Source of the DNA: Clostridia bacterium
Lineage (GTDB): Bacteria; Bacillota; Clostridia; Oscillospirales; Acutalibacteraceae
DNA: 64,000 bases
Direction of reading: 5' to 3'
NCBI GenBank assembly: GCA_017513245.1
Contig: JAFXGK010000008.1
Span: forward strand, 1-64,000
Shown: one piece after another, positions 16,503-25,606 of the stretch
How the letters are laid out: each line of letters begins with the position of its first letter
Numbering within the stretch: the first letter of the stretch is position 1
Notes under the pieces: model-generated
Databases searched by the model: none
The model's input: only the letters and a program-made list of their open reading frames with translations
Told to the model about the DNA's origin: nothing
Position numbers and translations under genes: made by a program

Positions 16503-17510
16503 TTACACCACCAATGCAATTATATCCTTTGCGGTGATAAGCACCATAACGAGTATCAGCAGTGCAAAGCCTGCTGCGTGAATCCAAGATTCATATTTTT
16601 CGGGTATTTTTTTACGGAAAATCATCTCAAGGATGATAAACAGCAGCCTGCCGCCGTCCAAAGCGGGAATGGGAAGCAGGTTGAAGATGCCGAGGTTGAT
16701 GGTTATAAGTGCCATTATGGGCCATAGGTTTGCAAGACTTTGCTTAGCGGCGCTGCCGATTGCGGCGGTAACACCGACGGGGCCCGAAACGGCCGAAATA
16801 CCGTATTTACCCGTGAGCAAATCGATAAGCGAGAACCATACTACTCTGCCGTAGGAAAGACCCGTTTTAAAGGTTTGGGAAATAAAGCTTCCCACCGTCT
16901 TTTTCTGACCGTAGACCTTGAAATCGATGGTAACGTAGTCGATACCGTCAATCTCCTCTGTGACGAATTTTACGTTCTCGAGGGTCACTTTTTTGCCGTC
17001 ACGAATTACGGTAATATCCAAAGCGCCGTCATCAACGCCGGTAAACATATAGCTAAGGTCAACGGTGGAAAAAACTTTTCTGCCGTCAACCGCCACTATC
17101 TCGTCACCGATAGCGAGACCGTTTTGCTCGCTTACGGCTTCGGGATAAAACTCACCTACCTTGGTGGTTAAAAACCGTTCCTGCGGAAGCAGTGTACCAC
17201 CGATAATCAGGAAGCCTAAAAGCAGGTTAAAAAACGCGCCTGCGACGATAATTATGGCTCTGCGCCAAGCCTTTTTGTTACAAAAGGCACGGCTGTCGGC
17301 GCTTTCCTCGTCCTCGCCTTCCATCGCGCAGTAGCCGCCAAAGGGTATTAAATTTATTTTATACTCGGTTTCACCCCAACGCCATTTTACAAGCTTGGGG
17401 CCGAAGCCGATGGCAAACTCATTAACGCGAACGCCCATTGCCTTAGCGGCAATAAAATGGCCGAATTCGTGAATGAGCACGAGTGCCAAGAACATAAATA
17501 TTGCCACCAA
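16503..17510 (-). CDS. rseP: Site-2 intramembrane zinc metalloprotease RseP/RasP
   Basis: 335 residues as drawn from TTG 17510. It has the M50 motif HEFGH in the first membrane helix, a PDZ domain in the middle (FYPEAVSEQNGLAIGDEI region), SGPVGV, and the second metal motif NLLPIPALDGG. It cleaves membrane anti-sigma factors and signal-peptide remnants inside the membrane. No ATG/GTG start has a good Shine-Dalgarno; AGGTGA followed by TTTT precedes an in-frame ATC at 17543, which would add 11 mostly hydrophobic residues and give HEFGH the usual spacing from the N terminus. It sits in the conserved cdsA-dxr-rseP-ispG-polC operon. Confidence 0.92.
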   Translation of the reverse strand: MVAIFMFLALVLIHEFGHFIAAKAMGVRVNEFAIGFGPKLVKWRWGETEYKINLIPFGGYCAMEGEDEESADSRAFCNKKAWRRAIIIVAGAFFNLLLGFLIIGGTLLPQERFLTTKVGEFYPEAVSEQNGLAIGDEIVAVDGRKVFSTVDLSYMFTGVDDGALDITVIRDGKKVTLENVKFVTEEIDGIDYVTIDFKVYGQKKTVGSFISQTFKTGLSYGRVVWFSLIDLLTGKYGISAVSGPVGVTAAIGSAAKQSLANLWPIMALITINLGIFNLLPIPALDGGRLLFIILEMIFRKKIPEKYESWIHAAGFALLILVMVLITAKDIIALVV

Positions 17511-17551
17511 ATAGGGCCATACGGAGGATAAGAACGAAAGGATAAAATCAC

Positions 17552-18694
17552 CTACTTATAGTTTTCAAGAACGATTTTACGGGCTGCTTTATCGGCCGCA
17601 AAAACATCGTCCAGGGTATAACTTTCGACCTTCGGCTGGGCTAAAAATGCCAGCTTTACAAGTCTGGGAATATCTAAAAATTTAATTTTACGCTCTAAAA
17701 ACAGCGCTACTGCAGCCTCGTTTGCACCGTTCACTGCCGCCGCCTTGAGTCCGCCCTCGCGAGAGGCCTCGATGCACAGTTTTAAGCATTCAAAGGTTTC
17801 GGTATCGGGGTGTGCGAACGTAAGGGTGCCTATTTCGGAAAGGGATAACTTTCCGCAGGGGCACTCAAGTCGCTCGGGATAGGTTATTGCGTATTGAATG
17901 GGCAGTTGCATATCGGGTGTGCCGAGTTGGGCTATAACCGCACCGTCACGCAGTTCAACCGCCGAATGAATAATGCTCTGGCGATGAACGAGCACATCTA
18001 TATCATCTGCCGAAACGTCAAAAAGATGCGCGGCTTCGATAACTTCGAGGCCCTTATTCATAAGGGTGGCGCTGTCGATGGTTATTTTTTGGCCCATAGT
18101 CCAGTTTGGATGCTTAAGCGCATCCTCGAGCGTTACCTCTTCGAGGTCCTTTTTGGTTTTGCCGAAGAAGGGACCGCCCGAAGCAGTAAGCAGAATCTTT
18201 GAAAGCGAGCCCTCGGGCACGCCCTGCAAGCACTGGAATATAGCCGAATGCTCACTGTCGACCGGTAAAATAGCGACGCCCTTTTCCCTTGCGGCCTGCA
18301 TAACAAGCGTTCCTGCGGTTACAAGAGATTCCTTGTTTGCCAGAGCGAGGGTTTTGCCGGCGTTTATTACCGCCATGGTCGAGCGAAGACCCGCTATGCC
18401 GACGATTGCATTAAGCACTATCTCGGCGTCGGGATGGGTTGCTACGGCGAGCACGCCCTCCTCCCCCGTCATTACACGAACCGAGGTATCGGCAAGTCGC
18501 TTTTCAAGTTCGGCGCCTGCCTCTTGCGAATATACGGCAACGATATCGGGGCAGAATTCTCTTGCCTGTTTTTCCAGTAAATCAATATTGCGACCTGCGG
18601 CAATAGCGGCGACACGCATATTACCCTCACGGGCAACAGCCAGCGCCTGAGTGCCGATAGAGCCGGTTGAACCTAAAACCGAAATTGTCTTCAT
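17552..18694 (-). CDS. dxr: 1-deoxy-D-xylulose 5-phosphate reductoisomerase
   Basis: A 380-residue NADPH-dependent enzyme that makes MEP, the committed step of the non-mevalonate isoprenoid route. The NADPH loop GSTGSIGTQAL is at the N terminus; the metal and substrate segments VDSEHSAIFQ and ASGGPF, and SATLMNKGLEVIEA, are all visible. Length is normal. The ATG is preceded by AAAGGACAG. It follows cdsA and precedes rseP; ispG further down the operon is a later step of the same pathway, feeding undecaprenyl diphosphate made by UppS. Confidence 0.96.
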   Translation of the reverse strand: MKTISVLGSTGSIGTQALAVAREGNMRVAAIAAGRNIDLLEKQAREFCPDIVAVYSQEAGAELEKRLADTSVRVMTGEEGVLAVATHPDAEIVLNAIVGIAGLRSTMAVINAGKTLALANKESLVTAGTLVMQAAREKGVAILPVDSEHSAIFQCLQGVPEGSLSKILLTASGGPFFGKTKKDLEEVTLEDALKHPNWTMGQKITIDSATLMNKGLEVIEAAHLFDVSADDIDVLVHRQSIIHSAVELRDGAVIAQLGTPDMQLPIQYAITYPERLECPCGKLSLSEIGTLTFAHPDTETFECLKLCIEASREGGLKAAAVNGANEAAVALFLERKIKFLDIPRLVKLAFLAQPKVESYTLDDVFAADKAARKIVLENYK

Positions 18695-18736
18695 TATTCT
18701 GTCCTTTTTTAAAGAAAAATTTTCAAAAATCCGCTT

Positions 18737-19567
18737 TTATATCATTATAGTCGGGAAGAAGCAAAGCAATGAATAAAATACGGGGGCGATAAGCAGAACG
18801 CTGTCAAAACGGTCAAGCACACCGCCGTGACCGGGCATAAGGTTGCCGTAGTCCTTTATTCCTGCGTGACGCTTAATGTAAGAAGCGCTGATATCGCCTA
18901 CCATACCCATAATGGAGAAAATGGGGGTGCAGAGAGTAAGTGTCCAGAGGGCGGGGTCGGATAACGGAATATCGTTTATAAGGCAGGCAGCGGCAACGGC
19001 TATCATACAGCCGACAACGCCGCCTACTGCGCCTTCAATGGTCTTTTTGGGACTGAGTGCAGGGCAAAGCTTGTGCTTGCCGAGAAATACGCCCGTGAAG
19101 TATGCAAAGGTATCACTCGCCCAGGCAAATATAAACACGAGTATAAACGCGAACACGCCGTAGCCGTAAAGCAGACGAACAACGGTAGAAAACGAAAAAG
19201 CTATAAAGAGCGTATAGGCCTGTGCGGCTGCAAGCTCGGTGGGAGAGGTCTTTTCGTGGATGAAAAGCGATATGGTAAGCAGAACTGCCACGAAAATAAA
19301 GTATGCAAGTATTCCCTTGTCGCTGTATTTGCTCGAGAAGAGCACTACGGCACCCGCCGCAAACACCGACGAGAGAACCGATATAATCTTATTCTTTACG
19401 ATTTTGGTATTGTTAAGGATTTCCCACGTGCCGATGGCGGCAAGCAAGGAAATAGCGGCCTTTAAAATCCAAGGATAGTAGCTTTCAAGCACAATCGGGG
19501 TGCTCACTATAAGTATTGCCGCAAAAATGAGGCCTCCGACGACGCCGGAAATTATACGTGTTTTCAT
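18737..19567 (-). CDS. cdsA: Phosphatidate cytidylyltransferase
   Basis: A 276-residue polytopic membrane enzyme (seven or eight hydrophobic segments) that makes CDP-diacylglycerol from phosphatidate and CTP. The C-terminal family signature is present: SASYIKRHAGIKDYG followed by LMPGHGGVLDRFDS. It lies 29 bases after uppS and before dxr in the conserved envelope-precursor operon. Length is normal for Firmicutes. Confidence 0.95.
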   Translation of the reverse strand: MKTRIISGVVGGLIFAAILIVSTPIVLESYYPWILKAAISLLAAIGTWEILNNTKIVKNKIISVLSSVFAAGAVVLFSSKYSDKGILAYFIFVAVLLTISLFIHEKTSPTELAAAQAYTLFIAFSFSTVVRLLYGYGVFAFILVFIFAWASDTFAYFTGVFLGKHKLCPALSPKKTIEGAVGGVVGCMIAVAAACLINDIPLSDPALWTLTLCTPIFSIMGMVGDISASYIKRHAGIKDYGNLMPGHGGVLDRFDSVLLIAPVFYSLLCFFPTIMI

Positions 19568-19596
19568 AAAGGTAAACTTCCTTTCTTTTGGGGGGC

Positions 19597-20310
19597 TTAT
19601 ACACCGCCGAAACGACGGTTGCGTTCACTGAAGCTGTCGAGCGCTTCCTCAAGGTGGCGAGGACCGAACTCGGGCCAGAGAACGTCCGAAAACCAAAACT
19701 CGGCATAGGCCGACTGCCAAATAAGATAATTCGATAAGCGATATTCACCGCTGGGGCGAATTATAAAATCGGGATCGGGCTGACCCGCGGTATAGAGGTT
19801 TTGCGAAATAAGTTCGTCGGTTACCTCTTCTGCGGGGGTGCCGGCTTCGATTATCTTCTTTACGGCGGTTACGATTTCATCTCGGCCGCCATAGTTTACG
19901 GCGATGTTGAGGTGCATTCCCGTAAAGTCCTTGGAATCATCTTCTGCCTTGGCCATAAGCTCCTGAATATCCTCGGGCAGACGGTCACGTCCGCCGATAA
20001 ACTGAAGCTTAATATTCTCTTCCTTGAACTGGTCGGTGTCCTTCAAATACTGACGAAGGATGCCCATAATGTTGTCAACCTCTTCTTTAGGACGTTTCCA
20101 GTTTTCGGTCGAGAAGGCATAAACGGTCATATACTTTATGCCGATTTTGTTGGCATAGCGAGCGATATCCTTAAAGGTTTTCGAGCCTGCGGCATGGCCT
20201 GCCGTTCTCGGCAGGTGACGCTTTTTTGCCCAGCGGCCGTTACCATCCATAATTATGGCAACGTGCTGCGGCAGAATTCGCTCGGGTTTGGCTTTTCTGA
20301 ACAGCGACAT
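19597..20310 (-). CDS. uppS: Undecaprenyl diphosphate synthase (isoprenyl transferase)
   Basis: A 237-residue cis-prenyltransferase that condenses isopentenyl diphosphates onto FPP to build the C55 carrier for peptidoglycan. The family motifs IIMDGNGRWAK (catalytic Asp) and YAFSTENWKRP are near the N terminus; RPSGEYRLSNYLIWQSAYAE carries the diphosphate-binding Arg residues (here RPSGEYR instead of the usual RTSGE). The ATG follows GGGAGTGAG, itself immediately after an intrinsic terminator for frr. The first gene of the uppS-cdsA-dxr-rseP-ispG-polC group. Confidence 0.96.
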   Translation of the reverse strand: MSLFRKAKPERILPQHVAIIMDGNGRWAKKRHLPRTAGHAAGSKTFKDIARYANKIGIKYMTVYAFSTENWKRPKEEVDNIMGILRQYLKDTDQFKEENIKLQFIGGRDRLPEDIQELMAKAEDDSKDFTGMHLNIAVNYGGRDEIVTAVKKIIEAGTPAEEVTDELISQNLYTAGQPDPDFIIRPSGEYRLSNYLIWQSAYAEFWFSDVLWPEFGPRHLEEALDSFSERNRRFGGV

Positions 20311-20324
20311 ATTCTCTCACTCCC

Positions 20325-20360
20325 AAAAACCCACCGGACGATTTCCATCCGATGGGGCTT
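20325..20360 (-). terminator. Intrinsic terminator between frr and uppS
   Basis: Minus-strand stem CCCATCGGA / TCCGGTGGG (one U-G wobble) with TTTTT after it. It would separate pyrH-frr from uppS-polC unless there is read-through; I see no clear new promoter before uppS. Confidence 0.8.
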
Positions 20361-20364
20361 TTAG

Positions 20365-20919
20365 TTATATTTCTAATATTTCTTTTTCTTTCTTTTCGGC
20401 GGCAACGTCAATCTTCTTGCAGAACTTATCGGTAAGCTCCTGCATATCCTTCTCGCCTGCTGACTGATCATCCTCTGTTATTTCGTTAGATTTGCGTAAT
20501 GCCTTAATCTTTTCGATACCGTCACGACGGATGGAACGGATAGCAACCTTGCCATCCTCTGCCATACGGCGAACGTCCTTGGCAAGCTCGCGGCGACGCT
20601 CCTCGGTAAGGGGCGGGAAAACGAGGCGAATAACACGGCCGTCGTTATTGGGGTTGATGCCGATATCGGAGGTGTTGATTGCCTTCTCGATGTCCTTTAA
20701 GGTGGAGGCATCATAGGGCTGAATCTGTAAAAGACGCGGTTCCGGAACCGAGATAGATGCCATCTGATTGATGGGGGTCGGACAACCGTAATAATCTACC
20801 TGAAGGCGATCAAGTATAGAGGGGTTTGCGCGACCTGCGCGAACGGTAGCAAAGTTGCTGTCGAGCGCTATGAGCGTTTTTTCCATTTTTTCTTCGCAAG
20901 TTAATAAGATAGTATCCAT
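20365..20919 (-). CDS. frr: Ribosome recycling factor
   Basis: A 184-residue RRF that, with EF-G, splits post-termination ribosomes. The whole length matches the family (about 185). The segments FATVRAGRANPSILD, VRLVFPPLTEERRRELAK and the C-terminal helical AAEKKEKEI end are typical. The ATG is preceded by GGAGGTATAAAA. It is 17 bases downstream of pyrH, the standard Firmicute arrangement. Confidence 0.97.
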   Translation of the reverse strand: MDTILLTCEEKMEKTLIALDSNFATVRAGRANPSILDRLQVDYYGCPTPINQMASISVPEPRLLQIQPYDASTLKDIEKAINTSDIGINPNNDGRVIRLVFPPLTEERRRELAKDVRRMAEDGKVAIRSIRRDGIEKIKALRKSNEITEDDQSAGEKDMQELTDKFCKKIDVAAEKKEKEILEI

Positions 20920-20936
20920 TTTTATACCTCCGTTTT

Positions 20937-21641
20937 TTAAGAAACTATTGTGCCGCCCGTCTCGCCCTGCATTGCGCGGACGATGTTTTTGGGATCGTTA
21001 AGGTTAAACACAAGAATGGGGATGTTATTGTCCATACAAAGGGATGCTGCGGTGGAATCCATAACGTGGAGACCGTCCTTGAGCACGTCGATAAACTTTA
21101 AGGTGTCGTACTTTTTGGCGTCGGGGTTCTTCTTGGGGTCACTGTCGTAAACGCCGTCAACGTTGGTGGCCTTGAAGATAATGTCGGCGCCGATTTCAGC
21201 AGCACGTAAAGCTGCCGCGGTGTCGGTTGAGAAGAAGGGACTTCCCGTTCCGCAGCCAAAGATTACAACGTTGCCGCTTTCGAGATAATTTACGGCATCA
21301 CGCTTGGTAAACGGCTCGGCTATCTGACGCATTTCGATAGCGGTAAGCACCTTGGCCGGGCAGCCTAACTGCTCAAGCTCGTCGCAAAGGGCAAGAGAAT
21401 TGATGGTGGTGGCCAGCATTCCCATATGGTCGGCGCGGGTGCGGTCCATATTTCCGCTGGAGCGACCACGCCAGAAGTTTCCGCCGCCAATAACGATGGC
21501 AACCTCAACTCCCATATCTACACATTCCTTCACGCACTTGCAAACAGAATTAACAACCGAGAAATCAAATCCCATTTTGTTGTCGCCTGCAAGCACCTCG
21601 CCGCTGAGTTTAAGAAGTACGCGTTTGTATATCGGTTTCAC
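20937..21641 (-). CDS. pyrH: Uridylate kinase (UMP kinase)
   Basis: A 234-residue amino-acid-kinase fold enzyme that phosphorylates UMP to UDP. The N-terminal motif [12 protein letters not shown], the glycine-rich [12 protein letters not shown] and [16 protein letters not shown] are diagnostic. It begins with GTG at 21641, supported by AAGGGTG upstream. A sigma-A promoter precedes it, so pyrH-frr is a short operon ended by a terminator. Confidence 0.97.
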   Translation of the reverse strand: MKPIYKRVLLKLSGEVLAGDNKMGFDFSVVNSVCKCVKECVDMGVEVAIVIGGGNFWRGRSSGNMDRTRADHMGMLATTINSLALCDELEQLGCPAKVLTAIEMRQIAEPFTKRDAVNYLESGNVVIFGCGTGSPFFSTDTAAALRAAEIGADIIFKATNVDGVYDSDPKKNPDAKKYDTLKFIDVLKDGLHVMDSTAASLCMDNNIPILVFNLNDPKNIVRAMQGETGGTIVS

Positions 21642-21672
21642 AATAACACACCCTTAATATTTTATTATATTT

Positions 21673-21701
21673 ATATTACTATATGCGCCCTATAAAGTCA
21701 A
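21673..21701 (-). promoter_or_regulatory. Sigma-A promoter of pyrH
   Basis: TTGACT (21701-21696), 17-base spacer, TAATAT (21678-21673) on the minus strand, about 30 bases before the GTG start. Confidence 0.75.
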
Positions 21702-21721
21702 TTAAAAAACAGTTACAAAAT

Positions 21722-21755
21722 AAAAGCCGCCGAAGGATTTTACCCCTCGGCGGTT
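21722..21755 (-). terminator. Intrinsic terminator after the ABC exporter operon
   Basis: Minus-strand stem CCGCCGA...TCGGCGG followed by CTTTTATTTTG, directly after the stop of the second ABC gene. Confidence 0.8.
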
Positions 21756-21759
21756 TATG

Positions 21760-23586
21760 CTATTGTTTTCGGTATTTTTCGGCCTGAAGATTAAACATAT
21801 AGGCGTACTTGCCGTTTTTGGATATGAGCTCATCGTGGGTGCCGACTTCGATAAGCCTGCCCTCCTCGAACATATAAATTCGGTCGGCGTGGCGTGTTGT
21901 GGAAAGGCGGTGGGAAATGAATATTACCGTCTTTTTATCGGCATATTCAGCAATAGAGCGATTCAACTCATATTCGGCGTCGGGGTCCAGCGCGCTCGAG
22001 GGCTCATCGAGAATGATGAGATCGGCATCCTTATAGAATGCGCGCGCAATGGCAACCTTTTGCTGTTCGCCGCCCGAAAGGACCGTTCCGTCGTCGTAAA
22101 ATTCACGGGTAAGCTGGGTAGCAAGGCCCTGCGGCAGTTTTTCGAGTTTACTCTCGAAGGTACTGCTTTCGAGTGCCTCGCGCACCTTGTTTTCATCTTC
22201 CGCGGCACATTCGCCGCCGGCTACGTTTTCGGCCAGGGTCGATGCGAACATACGGTAGTCCTGGAATACGGCCGCAATGCGGTCGCGAACGCTGTCTATT
22301 GTGTATTCCTTAAGGTTTTTACCGTTGTAAAGAACTTCACCTTCGGTGGGATCGTAGAGGCGTGAAATCAGTTTGGTAAGCGTGGTTTTGCCGGCGCCGT
22401 TATAGCCGACGATAGCGATTTTTTCGCCCTTGTTTATCGTGAGTTCAACCTCGCTTAAAGCCTTTTTATCGCCGTCGTTATAGGCGAAGGAAACGCCCTT
22501 GATTTCAAGCTTTTCAAACGGCTCGGCAGCGAGCGTTCCGCCAACTATTTCGGGCTTACATTCGGTGAATTTGCGTACCTTTTCGAGGAATATCGCGTGC
22601 TCGTGCAGCAGTTGCAGTTCGACTACGAGGTCGCGCATAGTCCACGACAGACGCCATATTGCGCCCATGGCAACCGAGAAGGTGCCGAGCGAGGTCGCGC
22701 CCGTTACCACCTTGTAAAGCACGAAGATAAACAGTCCTGTTTCGCCAAAGAGCATAACGGTGTGGGAGAGAACGCCGTAAATCGAACGTCTTACCTTGAA
22801 TTTGTCGACTATCTTGTTCTTTTCGTCGGTGGTTTTTACGTAATCCTCGTAAAGATTTTCGCCTACTCTCGTGGCGCGAAGTTCCTTGGCATAGTCGGGC
22901 AGCATAAACACGCGGCGAATATAGCCCTCTTTTCGCCAAAGCGGATTCGAAGCATCAAAATACTCGTAATTCACCTTGTTATACTTGGTGGAAATGAAGG
23001 CTCTCAGTATTGCGAAGGTAGCGATTATTACCGCCATAATCGGGTCGACGGTAAAGAGAATACCCGATATTGCTACCGCCGAAACTACGCGGAAAACGAG
23101 GGTTGAAGTGTCCTTCATCATATTAACCGCGTGTGGGAACGCCTGGTCCATCGACCAGATAAAATCGTTATAGAATTTCGGGTCATCGTACCTTGCAAGG
23201 TCAAGCGAAACGGCCTTGCGGAACATGTCGCTGTGCAGCGCTATATGCAGTTTTTCCTGCGCGATGGTCCAATAAACCTGCCAGAACCAGGTGTTATAGA
23301 AGTACCAGAAGGTTCGATACAGCGTATAAATCGCAATTAGCCGCAACACTGTTTCAAACGAAATATTTTGGCCGATAAAGTCGTAAAGCGCCTTAACGTA
23401 AAGCATTTCGACAGCACCGTTTATACCGCTAATTATTCCGTTGAGCACCACCATAAATATAAATCCCGGGACGTATTTGCGTATACGGCCGAACATCCAA
23501 AAGGTGTTTTTAAGCGCGCGTCCTTTGGTGATTTTGGGGGCGTTTTTGTCTTTTTGCATCAAGCGATGCATAGGAGGTCTAGGCAT
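21760..23586 (-). CDS. ABC exporter, fused membrane and ATPase domains (second subunit)
   Basis: 608 residues: a type IV ABC transmembrane domain (about 1-330) and a nucleotide-binding domain with Walker A GYNGAGKTTLTKL, signature LSGGEQQKVAIARAF, Walker B LIILDEPSSALD and switch histidine ISHRLST. The catalytic Glu is present. The ATG at 23586 is preferred to 23604 because CGGAGGTGG lies just upstream of it. It overlaps the preceding ABC gene by 8 bases; the pair probably forms a heterodimeric exporter for a drug, peptide or lipid. The substrate cannot be read from the sequence. Confidence 0.9.
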   Translation of the reverse strand: MPRPPMHRLMQKDKNAPKITKGRALKNTFWMFGRIRKYVPGFIFMVVLNGIISGINGAVEMLYVKALYDFIGQNISFETVLRLIAIYTLYRTFWYFYNTWFWQVYWTIAQEKLHIALHSDMFRKAVSLDLARYDDPKFYNDFIWSMDQAFPHAVNMMKDTSTLVFRVVSAVAISGILFTVDPIMAVIIATFAILRAFISTKYNKVNYEYFDASNPLWRKEGYIRRVFMLPDYAKELRATRVGENLYEDYVKTTDEKNKIVDKFKVRRSIYGVLSHTVMLFGETGLFIFVLYKVVTGATSLGTFSVAMGAIWRLSWTMRDLVVELQLLHEHAIFLEKVRKFTECKPEIVGGTLAAEPFEKLEIKGVSFAYNDGDKKALSEVELTINKGEKIAIVGYNGAGKTTLTKLISRLYDPTEGEVLYNGKNLKEYTIDSVRDRIAAVFQDYRMFASTLAENVAGGECAAEDENKVREALESSTFESKLEKLPQGLATQLTREFYDDGTVLSGGEQQKVAIARAFYKDADLIILDEPSSALDPDAEYELNRSIAEYADKKTVIFISHRLSTTRHADRIYMFEEGRLIEVGTHDELISKNGKYAYMFNLQAEKYRKQ

Positions 23587-25396
23587 TTTCTTCCACCTCC
23601 GCATAATTCTCTGCCTGACGGTGGAACATTTCGGCGTAGCGGCCGTTTTTCTCCATCAGTTCCTTATGTGTTCCGACCTCGCATACCTCACCGTTTTCGA
23701 TAAGGTAGATTCGGTCGGCCATTACGGCAGATGATAGTCTGTGCGATATAAAAATCATACCGCAGCCCTCACAGGCCTCGTCCATTCGCTTGTACATTTC
23801 GTGCTCGGCGATGGGGTCGAGAGCGCTTGACGGCTCGTCAAGTATTACGAAGCGGTTTTGCTTTGAATAAACGTGAGAAATGGCTATTTTCTGCTGTTCG
23901 CCGCCCGACAGAAGCACGCCGTCATCATCGAATTCTCGGGTAAGTACGGTGTTTTCCTCCTGCGGGAAGGTGGCAACCTTTTTATCAATGCCGCTTTTTA
24001 TGAGGGCGGCTTTTATGCTCTCGTCGTCTCCGTCTTCAAGCGGGCGGAGAACAACGTTTTCCTTTACCGTGAGGGCAAAAATATGATAATCCTGCATAAC
24101 ACTCGCGAAAGCATCGCGGTATTCTGCAATCTTAAAATCTTTTATATTTTCGCCGCCGTAGGTGATGCTTCCCTCGCAGTCATAAAAGCGGAGCAAAAGC
24201 TTGGTAAGCGTGGTTTTTCCGGCGCCGTTGTGGCCTACGATAGCTATTTTTTCGTTGGCGCCTATACGCATATTGATGTTTTTAAGGGTATAGTCGCTCG
24301 CACCTTCATATCGGAACGATACGTTTTCAAGAACCAAATCGCCGCTTTCGGGCAGGGCCTTATCGCCGTCGGTTATCTTGTTTTCGTAATCGAGGAATTC
24401 GCGCAGATTTTCGATATACAGAGCGTTTTCCTGGAAACGAAGCAACATGTTTGCCGAATCGGCAAGGGTGTATGCAACCTGACCTATCGAGTCAATAACA
24501 ACGATACAGTCACCGTATTTCATCGTCTTTTTTACAATGGTTTTATAAAGCGCATAAATAAACGCAACACAGCAGGAGAAAAGCTCTCTAACCTCGCTGC
24601 TTATGTAGTTAAGACCGGTTATTTTCCAGCCGTAGCGTCCGAGAATTTTAACGTTTTCATCGCCTGCCTCACGGTAACGCTTAAGCAGCAGTTCGGGCAT
24701 CCGGGTAAGGCGAAGTTCCTTAGCGTAATCGGCAAGATAAAATGCGCGACGCGAATAATCGCGGCGGCGGTTTACCTCTTTTGTATCCATCGTGCGCTTA
24801 TAACCAAGCTCGTTAGAACGGGCGGTAAGCGGAGTTAGCAAAAGCGGTGCTATAACGAACACCAAAAGCCACGGGTCAATGGCCACCAAAAGACCCAGGT
24901 TTGCCGAAAAGGTTATAACCCTCCAGGCGGTCATGCAAACGGTGTCAAGCACTGCATTTACGCGGGTTTGACACTCGTCGACTGCCTTTTGCAGGGTGTT
25001 ATAGTAAAGCGGATTTTCATAGCGCTCGAGCTCGACCGACGAGGCTTTTTTATATACCTGCTCGTGCACGTAACGGGTTGCCTTGTTCATCTTTTTGGGA
25101 ATTATGCTGTTGTTCGCAGTTTGGAAAATTACCTCAACTATAACGTTGGCTATAAGCATTGCGACTGCAAAGGTTACCATCTCGCGAAAGCTTTTACCGT
25201 CTTCTATTCCGTTGATGGCAAAGCGCAGCAAATAAGCGCCCGAAAGGAAGTTTGTAACGGCGCTTACGGCGATTAGTGACAGGCGCAGGAAAATAAGCCC
25301 CGGCGCGGCCTTACGCACCAGAGAAAGCACGAACACATTATCGGATACTATACGTCGAAGCGGCAATTTAAGCCGTTTTTCACGCTTTTTCTTCAT
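23579..25396 (-). CDS. ABC exporter, fused membrane and ATPase domains (first subunit)
   Basis: 605 residues with a basic N terminus, a six-helix exporter domain and an ATPase domain: Walker A GHNGAGKTTLTKL, signature LSGGEQQKIAISHVY, Walker B FVILDEPSSALD and ISHRLSS. Both subunits of the pair keep consensus catalytic residues, unlike asymmetric exporters of the LmrCD/BmrCD type, where one Walker B Glu is replaced. GGAGGGG precedes the ATG. The gene has a near-perfect promoter and an intrinsic terminator inside its short leader. A small XRE gene lies divergently upstream. Confidence 0.9.
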   Translation of the reverse strand: MKKKREKRLKLPLRRIVSDNVFVLSLVRKAAPGLIFLRLSLIAVSAVTNFLSGAYLLRFAINGIEDGKSFREMVTFAVAMLIANVIVEVIFQTANNSIIPKKMNKATRYVHEQVYKKASSVELERYENPLYYNTLQKAVDECQTRVNAVLDTVCMTAWRVITFSANLGLLVAIDPWLLVFVIAPLLLTPLTARSNELGYKRTMDTKEVNRRRDYSRRAFYLADYAKELRLTRMPELLLKRYREAGDENVKILGRYGWKITGLNYISSEVRELFSCCVAFIYALYKTIVKKTMKYGDCIVVIDSIGQVAYTLADSANMLLRFQENALYIENLREFLDYENKITDGDKALPESGDLVLENVSFRYEGASDYTLKNINMRIGANEKIAIVGHNGAGKTTLTKLLLRFYDCEGSITYGGENIKDFKIAEYRDAFASVMQDYHIFALTVKENVVLRPLEDGDDESIKAALIKSGIDKKVATFPQEENTVLTREFDDDGVLLSGGEQQKIAISHVYSKQNRFVILDEPSSALDPIAEHEMYKRMDEACEGCGMIFISHRLSSAVMADRIYLIENGEVCEVGTHKELMEKNGRYAEMFHRQAENYAEVEENA

Positions 25397-25419
25397 ATTT
25401 TCCCCTCCCCTTTTGGGAC

Positions 25420-25449
25420 AAAAAAGGGCACGAAAACCGTACCCTTTTA
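25420..25449 (-). terminator. Leader terminator (candidate attenuator) upstream of the ABC exporter
   Basis: On the minus strand GGGTACG/CGTGCCC forms a stem with a U-G pair, flanked by AAAA and followed by TTTTTTG. It lies between the promoter (25477-25505) and the exporter ATG (25396). No ATG/GTG/TTG leader ORF is visible between promoter and hairpin. Confidence 0.7.
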
Positions 25450-25476
25450 GTTTTAAAACTCCTTTAATTTTTTATC

Positions 25477-25505
25477 ATTATAGTCCCATAGCCCACCTAT
25501 GTCAA
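25477..25505 (-). promoter_or_regulatory. Consensus sigma-A promoter of the ABC exporter
   Basis: TTGACA (25505-25500), 17-base spacer, TATAAT (25482-25477): a perfect consensus on the minus strand. Confidence 0.85.
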
Positions 25506-25522
25506 TACGAATGGAAAAATTT

Positions 25523-25543
25523 TTTAGCGGACTTTCCGCTAAA
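25523..25543. repeat. 9-bp inverted repeat, candidate operator between ABC exporter and XRE gene
   Basis: TTTAGCGGA (25523-25531), 3-base spacer, TCCGCTAAA (25535-25543). It lies 18 bases upstream of the exporter -35 box and 64 bases before the XRE start, well placed for a regulator of either gene. Confidence 0.55.
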
Positions 25544-25606
25544 TGGAACTAGTGGGTTTTACACTAAACTATAATGTGGATAAATTCGCTATCGGTCGGT
25601 GATTAT

